Part shown: positions 1-8,007 of the stretch, in pieces | Layout: each line of letters starts with the position of its first letter | Numbering within the stretch: the stretch's first letter is position 1 | From: Bacteroidota bacterium | Lineage (GTDB): Bacteria > Bacteroidota > Bacteroidia > AKYH767-A > OLB10 | Direction: 5' to 3' | Assembly: GCA_024643795.1 (NCBI GenBank) | Contig: JAHEMF010000018.1 | Span: 1-48,891 of the forward strand | Length of the DNA: 48,891 nt | Made by a program: the position numbers and the translations under genes | Notes under the pieces: generated by a model | What the model saw: the letters and a program-made list of their open reading frames with translations, nothing else | What the model was told of the DNA's origin: nothing | The model's database searches: none

Positions 1-87
1 ATGGTGTACAACTTTATTCATAGTAATTATTTATTTTAATTTTAAGAATGTTTTTTTTGCAAAAGTTCAAATTGTAAATTTTAAATC

Positions 88-1401
88 ATGAGATCATATA
101 AATTGTTTTTGGTATCAATGTTACTTATTGTATTCGCCTGCAAAAGCGATAAACAAAGCAGTGTTAACTTTGAAGCAGATTTATTTCATAAGTGTTCAAA
201 GGCACTTGATAAAGCAGTAATAAATGATTTCTTTTCACCACCTGTAGCTATTCGGATCTACACCTACTCCAATATTGCCGCCTATGAAGTTCTGGCAACC
301 AACGATACCGCGTTGATCCCTCTGGCCGGACAGGTTCATGAATTGAATAGACTACGCCCTGCTGATGATGATGTAAACATTGAACTGGCATGTATGTGGG
401 CATACACAGCCGTTGGTAAATCACTTGTGTATTCAGAGTACTTTCTCGATACGCTGCGGACAGAACTTATTTCTGAAGCAATGAATGCAGGGCTAACAGA
501 TGAGCAAGTAAAAAGGTCTACTGCATATGGTGATGAATGCTCCAAACAAATTCTGGAATGGATTTCCGAAGATAATTATAAGCAAATGAGATCATGGGAT
601 ATATGGACTCCAAGTGATTCTGCCGGTGCCTGGATACCAACACCTCCTGATTATTTTGATGCCATGGAACCGCATTGGCCAAAATTGAGAACACTTGTGA
701 TTGACTCGGCATCGCAATTCAGACCCGAGCCACCCACAAAGTTCTCACTTAAGCCGGGATCAGCCTTCTTTGAAGAAAATATGGAAGTATATAATAGTAT
801 GATGTCAAACGACTCAGACCGAGTTATCCAGGCTCGTTACTGGGATGATGCTCCTTTCCAACCTAAAGTTCAAGGACACACTATGGCAGGTGAGAAAAAG
901 CTTACACCTCCGGGTCATTGGCTCAACATCTCAAGAGGGGCATGTATTACAACCGGTAAAAATTTCAAAGAGAGTGTTGAAGCACTAACTATGATCTCAA
1001 TAGCTATGTTTGACGGGGTTATCAGCTGTTGGGATGCAAAGTATTTTTACAATTACATAAGACCCGTAACTGTGCTTCAAATAATTAAAGATCCATTATG
1101 GATCCCAATATTATATACACCTAATTTTCCGGAATACACCAGTGGTCATAGTGTATTCTCAGGGTCAGGATCGACCATCGCAGAACATTATTTTCCGGAG
1201 TATAAAAATTTCAAAGATTCATCCGAAGTACAATTCGGTTTACCGGTAAGAAGCTTTGAAACCTTTGCTGATGCAGCTGATGAGGCTGCTATGAGCAGAT
1301 TATATGGAGGAATACATTTTATGCCTTCAATTAAAAATGGCGTAGAACAAGGAAGACAAGTTGGTAGGTTCATCCTTGCTAATATCAAAACACAACCATG
1401 A
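88..1401 (+). CDS. Vanadium-haloperoxidase-like PAP2 superfamily lipoprotein
   Basis: A 437-residue protein of the vanadium-dependent haloperoxidase/PAP2 acid phosphatase superfamily. The N-terminus is a lipoprotein signal peptide: hydrophobic stretch, then FAC with the lipidated Cys at about residue 18, so the enzyme is probably membrane-anchored outside the cytoplasm. The metal/phosphate pocket is readable: K318 and R325 in KYFYNYIRP, S352-G353-H354 in the YTSGH motif, and R404 plus H410 in SRLYGGIHF. The last His is the residue that coordinates vanadate, or forms the phospho-enzyme, in this family. The stop overlaps the start of the next gene (ATGA), so the two are translationally coupled. 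Whether it oxidises halides or acts as a phosphatase cannot be told from sequence. Confidence 0.85.
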   Translation: MRSYKLFLVSMLLIVFACKSDKQSSVNFEADLFHKCSKALDKAVINDFFSPPVAIRIYTYSNIAAYEVLATNDTALIPLAGQVHELNRLRPADDDVNIELACMWAYTAVGKSLVYSEYFLDTLRTELISEAMNAGLTDEQVKRSTAYGDECSKQILEWISEDNYKQMRSWDIWTPSDSAGAWIPTPPDYFDAMEPHWPKLRTLVIDSASQFRPEPPTKFSLKPGSAFFEENMEVYNSMMSNDSDRVIQARYWDDAPFQPKVQGHTMAGEKKLTPPGHWLNISRGACITTGKNFKESVEALTMISIAMFDGVISCWDAKYFYNYIRPVTVLQIIKDPLWIPILYTPNFPEYTSGHSVFSGSGSTIAEHYFPEYKNFKDSSEVQFGLPVRSFETFADAADEAAMSRLYGGIHFMPSIKNGVEQGRQVGRFILANIKTQP

Positions 1402-4400
1402 GAATTCTAGGCTATATCGTAATTTTTATTACGACGATTTTATTTGCGACAAGCTGTTCAAACAGTAACGAAAATACAAGTAAACAAAAAAATGATTCTC
1501 TTGAAACTGTCAAAACGTTATTTGAACTTACAAATTCGGCCGAAACTGGATTTGATTTCACGAATAACATTCAAGAAACCGATCAAAATAATTATTTAAC
1601 TTACGAGTACATGTATAATGGTGGCGGCATTGCCGTTGGTGATATCAACAATGATGATCTGCCAGATATATTTATCATTTCAAACTTTGGATCAAATGCA
1701 TTATTTCTGAACAAGGGCGATTTTAAATTTGAGAACATTACTGAAACTTCAGGCCTTTCATCAACAGGGCTGAGTACCGGTGCCACAATGGCTGATGTAA
1801 ATGGTGATGGCCTGATAGATATTTTTGTATGTCAGTCTTTTACTTCTAATCCGGACGAAAGAAGAAACAAACTATACATAAACCAAGGGAATAATACATT
1901 TGTAAATGAAGCTGCTGCCTATGGTTTGGATGACCCTTCATTTTCGAACCAGGCTTGTTTTTTTGATTACGATCTCGATGGTGATCTTGATATGTTTCTT
2001 GTCAATCACCGTGTTGATTTCTCTGCAGCACTAATTGTTAACAAGGTAGAATATCTGAAATTAAATAAGGACAATGAGCAATTTCTTAAAGAATTTGAAT
2101 ATACAACATCAAAGTTATTCAAGAATAATGGTAACAACACCTTTACCGATGTAACAAAAAAAGCAGGTGTTGGAGGATACAATTACAGTTTGAGTGCTTC
2201 AATTGCCGATTTCAACAAGGATGGTTACCCTGATATTTATGTGGCCAATGATTTTGGAGATGTAGATAATTACTATTTGAATAATAAAAATGGAACCTTC
2301 AGCGATAATCTAACAAGTTCATTTTCCCATATCAGTAAGAATTCAATGGGTACTGATGCATCTGATTTTAATAATGATGGATTGATAGATCTGATATCAT
2401 TGGATATGCTTGCCGAAGATAATTTCAGACAAAAGCAATTAAAAGGTCCCAGTCCTTACGACAAGTATTATTTGGCAGTTGAGCACGGCTTACATCATCA
2501 GGTGATGCGAAATAATCTGCAACTCAATAATGGTGATGGATCATTTACTGAGATCGGTGCACTTTCTGGTATCTCTCACACTGATTGGAGCTGGGCACCT
2601 ATTTTCAATGATTTTGATAATGACGGATGGAAAGATCTTTTTATCAGTAACGGATATTATAGAGACGCTACAGATATGGATTATATTAAATATACCTCAC
2701 CTGATGCAATACAGGAAGCTGGTGGTTTTGATAAAGTAAATAAATTAGATCTGCTTTCAAAGATGCCGAAGCATCAGGTATCTAATTATATTTTTAAAAA
2801 CAATGGTGACCTATCTTTTATGAATATGCAAAAAGAATGGGGAATTGTTCATCAGGTTAACAGTCAAGGAGCCGCAAGTGCTGATCTAGATAATGATGGA
2901 GACCTTGATATTATTATCAATAATCTTGGAGCACCGGCCTTTATTTATAAAAACACATTGGAAAGTTCACCTGAACACCACTATTTAAAGATCCGGCTTA
3001 AAGGATCAAATAAAAATTCAATTGGTATTGGAGCTAAAATATGGATTAGTACTGCAGGAGGACTTCAATATGCTGAACAGATACCAAACAGAGGCTTTTT
3101 ATCAACATCAGAGCCTGTGATCCATTTTGGATTAGGAAAGATCTCATCTATAGACAAACTTGAAATCTTATGGCCTGACGGTACCGGACAAGTACTGGAA
3201 AATGTTAAAGCAGATCAGACATTGACCATTCTTCAAAAAGATGCCACAAAGGGTGCTGTTAAAATTCCATCAACAAAAATTGATCAAACAATTTTCACAA
3301 AAGTTCAAACCAAAGGTTTAGAACAGTATAAACATCAAGAAAGTGTATTTAATGATTTTAAGACTGACCCACTTATCCCCCACATGCTTTCAGACAAGGG
3401 ACCACATATTGAAAAAGGAGATCTGAATAAGGATGGATTGGAAGATCTGGTAGTGAGTGGTTCAGCAGGATATTCAACAGAGGTTTATCTTCAGAAAAAA
3501 GACAGATCATTTGTAAAAGTAGTTCAGACTGACCTTGATTCTGATTCAAAATTCGAAGATTCAGATCTGGCATTGGCAGATTTCGATAATGATGGTGATC
3601 TGGACCTTTATATTCCAAGTGGGAGTAGTGAGTTTTCTCCGGGGTCAGCTGAATTACAAGACCGTCTATATATAAATGATGGAAAGGGAGTCTTCAAGCG
3701 CAATGAGGCATTCGTCCCACGGGAAACAGAAACAGCTACCTGTGCAATCCCTGTTGATTACGATGGTGATGGTTTAATGGATCTGTTTGTAGGAGCTTCT
3801 TCAAGTGCCCGCTTCTACCCTGTTTCTTCAAAATGTCTTTTACTACATAATATCGGAGCAGGATTTAAAAACAGATCTGACCTACTGCCTAAGAATGGAA
3901 GTTTAGGTATGATCAATGATGCCGAGTTTGCAGATGTAACAGGTGATGGTAAACCCGACCTAATAATTGCAGGTGAATGGAGCCCTATAAGAGTATTCAG
4001 TTGGACTGGAACAAAGATGGTTGAGCAAACCCAAAGCTTAGGCCTGGAACACACTTCAGGTTGGTGGAATTGTCTCGAATCTGCTGATATTGACGGTGAT
4101 GGAGATATTGACCTGGTTGCAGGCAATAGAGGGCTGAACTCCTTCTATAAAGCGTCACCTGATAAGCCAGCTCAAATTTACTATGCTGACTTTGATAACA
4201 ATGGTAGCATTGACCCATTTCAGTTTTACTATTTTAATGATGGAAAGACCTATCCACGGCATACACTTGAAGAAACATTTTCTCAAATGCCTTCAATAAG
4301 GAAGAGGTTCTTAAGATTCACGCCTTATGCTAATGCTACTTTGAGTGAATTCTTTACACCCGAGCAGAAACAATCAGCTAGCATACTACAAGCTGAAATG

Positions 4401-4772
4401 TTTGAATCAATAGCCCTTTACAATGAAGGTGGAAAGTTTCGTTTGATTAAGCTTCCCAATATGACTCAAACTGCACCTGTAAACTGTATCAGACTTTCTG
4501 ACTTTGACATGGATGGGTTACCAGACATTCTTTTAGTAGGAAATCAATATAATGTAGATGCTGAAACTGGCAGATATGACGCCATGCATGGAGTGTTCAT
4601 TAAAAGAATTAAGGTTAATGATAGTTATGAAGCAATTCCCGGAAGAATATCTGGATTCAATACATTTGGCGATTGCAGAGAAATGACAATACTAAATACA
4701 CCTGATAATAAGAGGTTGATCATTGTAACAACGAATCAGGGAACTTTGCAAAGTTTTGAATTAAAAAAGTAA
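1398..4772 (+). CDS. FG-GAP/VCBS repeat lipoprotein with ASPIC/UnbV domain
   Basis: A 1124-residue secreted lipoprotein with the signal ending in ATSC (Cys at about residue 20). About fourteen calcium-loop repeats of the type D-x-D/N-x-D-G-x-x-D-hydrophobic are spread from residue 80 to near the end, for example DVNGDGLIDIF and DFDNDGDLDLY. These are FG-GAP/VCBS blades, so two consecutive beta-propellers are likely. Between them, around residues 530-610, lies an ASPIC/UnbV domain (GIGAKIWI, NRGFLS, HFGLG, LWPDG). This architecture is the bacterial relative of CRTAC1 and is common on Bacteroidota surfaces. The role is unknown; binding of calcium and of a surface ligand or partner protein is inferred. 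The overlap with the haloperoxidase-like gene suggests the two proteins act together. Confidence 0.85.
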   Translation: MRILGYIVIFITTILFATSCSNSNENTSKQKNDSLETVKTLFELTNSAETGFDFTNNIQETDQNNYLTYEYMYNGGGIAVGDINNDDLPDIFIISNFGSNALFLNKGDFKFENITETSGLSSTGLSTGATMADVNGDGLIDIFVCQSFTSNPDERRNKLYINQGNNTFVNEAAAYGLDDPSFSNQACFFDYDLDGDLDMFLVNHRVDFSAALIVNKVEYLKLNKDNEQFLKEFEYTTSKLFKNNGNNTFTDVTKKAGVGGYNYSLSASIADFNKDGYPDIYVANDFGDVDNYYLNNKNGTFSDNLTSSFSHISKNSMGTDASDFNNDGLIDLISLDMLAEDNFRQKQLKGPSPYDKYYLAVEHGLHHQVMRNNLQLNNGDGSFTEIGALSGISHTDWSWAPIFNDFDNDGWKDLFISNGYYRDATDMDYIKYTSPDAIQEAGGFDKVNKLDLLSKMPKHQVSNYIFKNNGDLSFMNMQKEWGIVHQVNSQGAASADLDNDGDLDIIINNLGAPAFIYKNTLESSPEHHYLKIRLKGSNKNSIGIGAKIWISTAGGLQYAEQIPNRGFLSTSEPVIHFGLGKISSIDKLEILWPDGTGQVLENVKADQTLTILQKDATKGAVKIPSTKIDQTIFTKVQTKGLEQYKHQESVFNDFKTDPLIPHMLSDKGPHIEKGDLNKDGLEDLVVSGSAGYSTEVYLQKKDRSFVKVVQTDLDSDSKFEDSDLALADFDNDGDLDLYIPSGSSEFSPGSAELQDRLYINDGKGVFKRNEAFVPRETETATCAIPVDYDGDGLMDLFVGASSSARFYPVSSKCLLLHNIGAGFKNRSDLLPKNGSLGMINDAEFADVTGDGKPDLIIAGEWSPIRVFSWTGTKMVEQTQSLGLEHTSGWWNCLESADIDGDGDIDLVAGNRGLNSFYKASPDKPAQIYYADFDNNGSIDPFQFYYFNDGKTYPRHTLEETFSQMPSIRKRFLRFTPYANATLSEFFTPEQKQSASILQAEMFESIALYNEGGKFRLIKLPNMTQTAPVNCIRLSDFDMDGLPDILLVGNQYNVDAETGRYDAMHGVFIKRIKVNDSYEAIPGRISGFNTFGDCREMTILNTPDNKRLIIVTTNQGTLQSFELKK

Positions 4773-4850
4773 CTTACTATATTGAAGTTTTTATAACAAA
4801 TAATCAATACAAACATCATAGGAATTTATTTACTATATAATCTATAAGAA

Positions 4851-5984
4851 ATAGACCCATTAACTAATATACGTAAACAGTTACACTCCCAACCTGAGCT
4901 TTCCGGACAAGAGTATAAAACTGCGGAAACTGTAACAGAGATACTAAAAAAAACAAATCCCGATCTATTACTTTCCGGTATCGGAAAGACAGGAGTAGTT
5001 GCCGTTTTTGACAGCAAAAAACCAGGACCCTCACTGATGTTCCGCAGTGAGCTTGATGCGCTTCCCATTCAGGAGATAAATGAGTTTGAATATCGTTCAA
5101 AAACAGACGGTGTGTCGCATAAATGCGGTCATGACGGACATACTACAGTTTTAATAGGCCTGGCCCATAAACTATCGGCACAACGGCCTTATATGGGTAA
5201 AGTGATCCTGCTTTTTCAGCCTTCAGAAGAAAATGGCGAAGGTGCTGAGGGTGTATTGCAAGATGATCGATTTACAGCTTTATCGCCAGATCTTGTATTC
5301 GCCTTTCACAACCTTCCTGGCTACCCGCTGCACCAGATAGTATATAAAAAGGGATCATTCACCTCCAGTGTAATAAGCTTGATAGTGAAGTTCCATGGAA
5401 AGACCTCACACGCCGGCGAACCGGAATTGGGTTATAACCCTGCTTCAGCTATTTCAAAATTCATTGAATCAGCACTTGGTTATTCCAACAATGAGATGAG
5501 TCGCAATGACTTTTGTGTGGTTACTCCCATCCATATCAATATGGGTGAAAAAGCATATGGAATATCGGCAGGGTATGGTGAAGTTCATCTTACGATACGC
5601 TGCTGGACAGAAACTGAACTGGATAAGGTAAGGATGAAAATCAAAGAGAATGCTGAGCAGATTGCAAAGCAGGAAGGATTAACAGCAATTGAAGAGTGGT
5701 TACAGCATTTTAATGCCAATCAAAATAGTGATGCAACTGTTGATATGGTTGTCAAGGCTGCTGAATCAAACAAGATATCATTGAATGAGAGGGCCTACCC
5801 TTTTAAGTGGGGTGAAGATTTTGGGCTTTTCACTCAACGTTATAAAGGTGTTATGTTTGGCATTGGTGCCGGCGAGCATTGTCCCGCTCTTCATAATCCT
5901 GATTATGATTTTCCGGATGAACTTTTGGAAACGGGAGTGAATATTTTTTATTCGATCATTGACCAGAACCTTAACACTGCATGA
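4851..5984 (+). CDS. M20D-family amidohydrolase, no standard start codon
   Basis: A metallo-amidohydrolase of the M20D type (relatives cleave N-acyl-amino acids, hippurate or aminobenzoyl amides). The N-terminal strand and helix (IRKQLHSQPELSG) are encoded from about 4866, so the protein must begin before the only in-frame ATG at 5037. The frame is open from the TAA at 4845, and between there and 5037 there is no ATG, GTG or TTG. An ATA at 4851 sits where the family's Met normally falls and would give 377 residues. Metal ligands are visible in HKCGHDGH (about residues 90-97), PSEE (E126-E127) and the C-terminal ALHN. The stop overlaps the alanine racemase start by 4 nt. It is either a functional gene with an atypical start or a gene that has just lost its start. 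Confidence 0.75.
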   Translation: MDPLTNIRKQLHSQPELSGQEYKTAETVTEILKKTNPDLLLSGIGKTGVVAVFDSKKPGPSLMFRSELDALPIQEINEFEYRSKTDGVSHKCGHDGHTTVLIGLAHKLSAQRPYMGKVILLFQPSEENGEGAEGVLQDDRFTALSPDLVFAFHNLPGYPLHQIVYKKGSFTSSVISLIVKFHGKTSHAGEPELGYNPASAISKFIESALGYSNNEMSRNDFCVVTPIHINMGEKAYGISAGYGEVHLTIRCWTETELDKVRMKIKENAEQIAKQEGLTAIEEWLQHFNANQNSDATVDMVVKAAESNKISLNERAYPFKWGEDFGLFTQRYKGVMFGIGAGEHCPALHNPDYDFPDELLETGVNIFYSIIDQNLNTA

Positions 5985-7129
5985 CCTACTCTACTCATAT
6001 TGAAATTGACAGATCAGCATTGATCCACAACCTGGAGTTTATTCGATCGTTCATTGGCCCTGATGTGATATTTTCATCAGTTGTAAAAGGTAATGCGTAT
6101 GGACATGGAATAGAGAACATAGTTTCAATTGAGCAAACAGCAGGAGTGAATCATTTTTCAGTGTTCAATGCACAGGAAGCTTTGCGCGTAAAGAATATAA
6201 GTAAAAAGGGTACAACCATACTTGTGATGGGTATGCTTACTGACGATCAGCTAGCCTGGGCCATTGAATCAAATATTCAGTTTTTTGTTTTCAATACTTC
6301 CAGACTGCAAAAAGCACATGACCTGGGTGTTAAAATGAAAAAGAAAGTTCGGGTGCATCTGGAGATAGAAACCGGGATGAACAGAACCGGATTCTCACCA
6401 AAGCAGATCAATGAGGCCATAGATTTTATTACTAATAGCCGTAGTTTGATATTTCAGGGTTTATGCACACACTTTGCAGGTGCTGAAAGTATTTCCAACT
6501 ATTATCGTGTTGAGAAACAAAAAAAGACTTACTGGAAAATGATGAAACAGCTGAAAGATACAAGCAAGGATCCTGAGTTGTTTCATGTGGCCTGTTCAGC
6601 TGCAGCATTACGATATCCGGGTACTTTACTTGACCTTGTAAGGATCGGGATCTTACAATATGGCTTTTTCCCAAGCAAAGAAGTTCAGATCGATTATATG
6701 TCGAGAAATAAAGTACATACATCTCCTTTAAAGAGAATTGTTTCCTGGAAGAGTACTGTAATGAACATAAAGTCGGTTAAGCGCGGTGAGTTTGTAGGAT
6801 ATGGTACCTCCTATTTTGCCAATGAAGACATGCGAATTGCCATAATACCGGTTGGTTACAGCCATGGTTTCAGCAGATCGCTCAGCAACCAAGGTCGGGT
6901 GATCATAAATGGTGAATTTGCACCTGTGGTTGGTATGGTGAATATGAATATGATTTCTGTTGATGTTACCAATATAGATGTAGTGAATGAAGGTGATGAA
7001 GTTGTATTGATAGGTAAACAGGGTGAACGTGAGATCACAGTAGATTCGTTCAGTGAATATACCAATCAGGTGAATTATGAACTGCTTACCCGATTGTCGG
7101 TTGATATACCCAGGTTGATAGTGAATTGA
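5981..7129 (+). CDS. alr: Alanine racemase
   Basis: A PLP-dependent racemase of 382 residues, full length for the family, interconverting L- and D-alanine in the cytoplasm for peptidoglycan. The PLP-binding Lys is K36 in VVKGNAYGHG. The second catalytic base, Tyr, is Y274 in VGYGTSYF. The C-terminal beta domain carries the usual GMVNMNM segment. The start overlaps the upstream M20 stop (ATGA), so it is probably translated by coupling. The pairing suggests both enzymes handle amino acids or cell-wall-derived compounds, but that is inference. Bacteroidota often also carry a MurF-Alr fusion elsewhere, so this may not be the only racemase. Confidence 0.93.
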   Translation: MTYSTHIEIDRSALIHNLEFIRSFIGPDVIFSSVVKGNAYGHGIENIVSIEQTAGVNHFSVFNAQEALRVKNISKKGTTILVMGMLTDDQLAWAIESNIQFFVFNTSRLQKAHDLGVKMKKKVRVHLEIETGMNRTGFSPKQINEAIDFITNSRSLIFQGLCTHFAGAESISNYYRVEKQKKTYWKMMKQLKDTSKDPELFHVACSAAALRYPGTLLDLVRIGILQYGFFPSKEVQIDYMSRNKVHTSPLKRIVSWKSTVMNIKSVKRGEFVGYGTSYFANEDMRIAIIPVGYSHGFSRSLSNQGRVIINGEFAPVVGMVNMNMISVDVTNIDVVNEGDEVVLIGKQGEREITVDSFSEYTNQVNYELLTRLSVDIPRLIVN

Positions 7130-7206
7130 TTTTTGCAATTCAAAATTTACAAGGCAAACTATATTAACCGATGCTTATAAATGTTACTGGTTTTTATTGC
7201 ACAAAG

Positions 7207-7280
7207 TGATTCCGATTGGATTCGAACCAATGACCTACTGCTTAGAAGGCAGTTGCTCTATCCAGCTGAGCTACGGAACC
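7207..7280 (-). tRNA. tRNA-Arg (anticodon TCT)
   Basis: The reverse complement folds as a 74-nt cloverleaf. The acceptor stem GGTTCCG pairs with CGGAATC with one G-T pair. The anticodon stem ACTGC/GCAGT carries loop CTTCTAA, and the T-loop is TTCGAAT. The anticodon TCT reads AGA. The discriminator is A and no CCA is encoded. It is the last gene of the tRNA cluster read from right to left. Confidence 0.95.
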
Positions 7281-7390
7281 AGAAAATTTGAAGAATCAAT
7301 AATTACAGATACTTTTTGAAAAATACCCGTGACGGGTCAAAGAAAAACCAATGTGCTGATTACTGGTCAATTATTATTGATCCTGTAAGA

Positions 7391-7468
7391 TGGTCGGGGT
7401 GGCAAGATTCGAACTTGCGACCTCCTGCTCCCAAAGCAGGCGCGATGACCGGACTACGCTACACCCCG
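7391..7468 (-). tRNA. tRNA-Pro (anticodon TGG)
   Basis: The reverse complement has acceptor stem CGGGGTG/CACCCCG, anticodon stem CCTGC/GCAGG with loop TTTGGGA (anticodon TGG), and T-arm CAAG-TTCGAAT-CTTG. A CCA end is encoded at 7391-7393, unlike the neighbouring tRNA-Arg. A decayed copy of this gene and its 5' flank lies 155-170 bp to the right. Confidence 0.95.
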
Positions 7469-7538
7469 AATGATCTGGATAAGATCCTGATCAGTACAGA
7501 ATTTTTACATTCTGATATTACTTAATATTTTAAAGAAC
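7459..7538. repeat. Direct repeat, copy A (tRNA-Pro 5' end and leader)
   Basis: This is the first copy of a duplicated segment that starts in the tRNA-Pro acceptor and runs through its upstream spacer. The first 43 bp (7459-7501) match 7630-7672 exactly. The remainder to TAAAGAAC at 7538 matches 7673-7717 with small changes and insertions. Confidence 0.9.
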
Positions 7539-7549
7539 AACCCTCAGCT

Positions 7550-7639
7550 TCACCTTGGCAAGTTCTTACAAACTTGCGACCTTCCCGATCCTGTCGGGAC
7601 GCGATGACCGATCCCGAAAGCTTTCGGGACTACACCCCG
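7550..7639 (-). pseudogene. Degenerate tRNA-Pro copy with three hairpin replacements
   Basis: This aligns with the intact tRNA-Pro: the connecting pieces (CTTGCGACCT, CGCGATGACCG and CTACACCCCG on the + strand) are kept. The three arms are each replaced by a self-complementary hairpin. The T-arm is now CAAGTT/AACTTG with a 6-nt loop (7560-7577). The anticodon arm is now TCCCGA/TCGGGA (7583-7599). The D-arm is now the perfect palindrome TCCCGAAAGCTTTCGGGA (7612-7629). The 3' acceptor strand no longer pairs with the 5' strand and there is no anticodon, so it cannot work as a tRNA. Together with copy B of the repeat it accounts for most of the gap between tRNA-Pro and tRNA-Ser. Confidence 0.75.
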
Positions 7640-7717
7640 AATGATCTGGATAAGATCCTGATCAGTACAGAACTATTACATTCTGATATTTTTTACTTAC
7701 TTAACATTTTAAAGAAC
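7630..7717. repeat. Direct repeat, copy B (5' flank of the tRNA-Pro pseudogene)
   Basis: This is the second copy of the tRNA-Pro 5' end and leader. It is identical to 7459-7501 over its first 43 bp and then diverges slightly, including a few extra T-rich bases. It shows that the segment arose by tandem duplication and not by chance similarity. Confidence 0.9.
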
Positions 7718-7777
7718 TATAAATCTTCACTCAATTTCACCTTTCAACCCACCCTTTTTTTCACCTGTTCTAATTCG

Positions 7778-7866
7778 CGGTGAGGGAGGGATTCGAACCC
7801 TCGGTACCGGTTTCCCAGTACGACAGTTTAGCAAACTGCTCCTTTCGACCACTCAGGCACCTCACC
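7778..7866 (-). tRNA. tRNA-Ser (anticodon GCT)
   Basis: An 89-nt class II tRNA. The acceptor is GGTGAGG/CCTCACC with discriminator G. The D-arm contains the typical GCCTGAGTGGTCGAAAG. The anticodon loop TTGCTAA (anticodon GCT) sits on GCAGT/ACTGT, followed by a long variable arm and a GGTTCGAATCC T-arm. It is first in the tRNA transcript, with a strong promoter immediately upstream. Confidence 0.95.
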
Positions 7867-7874
7867 GTGGGGCG

Positions 7875-7907
7875 CAAAGGTAGAAAATGATTCCACCTTT
7901 CGCAAAA
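7875..7907 (-). promoter_or_regulatory. Promoter of the tRNA cluster
   Basis: Read on the minus strand, TTTTG (7903-7907) is followed after 20 bp by TACCTTTG (7875-7882). This matches the Bacteroidota -33 TTTG / -7 TAnnTTTG consensus. Transcription would begin around 7868, just before the 5' end of tRNA-Ser. Confidence 0.8.
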
Positions 7908-7952
7908 CAATTTTGAATAATTTTTAGTTCCTTCTGATTGATTTTCAGAGAC

Positions 7953-7984
7953 TTGTGGATAGCGTCCTCATTTCTATATCTTTG
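7953..7984 (+). promoter_or_regulatory. Promoter of the oligopeptide ABC importer genes
   Basis: TTG (7953-7955), a 21-bp spacer, then TATCTTTG (7977-7984) match the Bacteroidota sigma-A pattern. Initiation near 7991 would leave a leader of about 17 nt before the ATG at 8008. Confidence 0.7.
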
Positions 7985-8007
7985 TTTCTCCGGTAATCTG
8001 CCTAACT

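Noticed and set aside
1-87. Gene ending at the left edge
   Set aside because: The only open stretch from base 1 ends at 39 after 12 codons and has no recognisable features; the rest is AT-rich spacer.
7550-7639. A second functional tRNA-Pro
   Set aside because: The acceptor strands no longer pair and the anticodon and T-loop are gone.
7316-7783. Two open frames of 69 codons across the tRNA region as small proteins
   Set aside because: They run through tRNA-Pro, its pseudogene and the repeat on the opposite strand; their similarity to each other comes only from the duplicated DNA.
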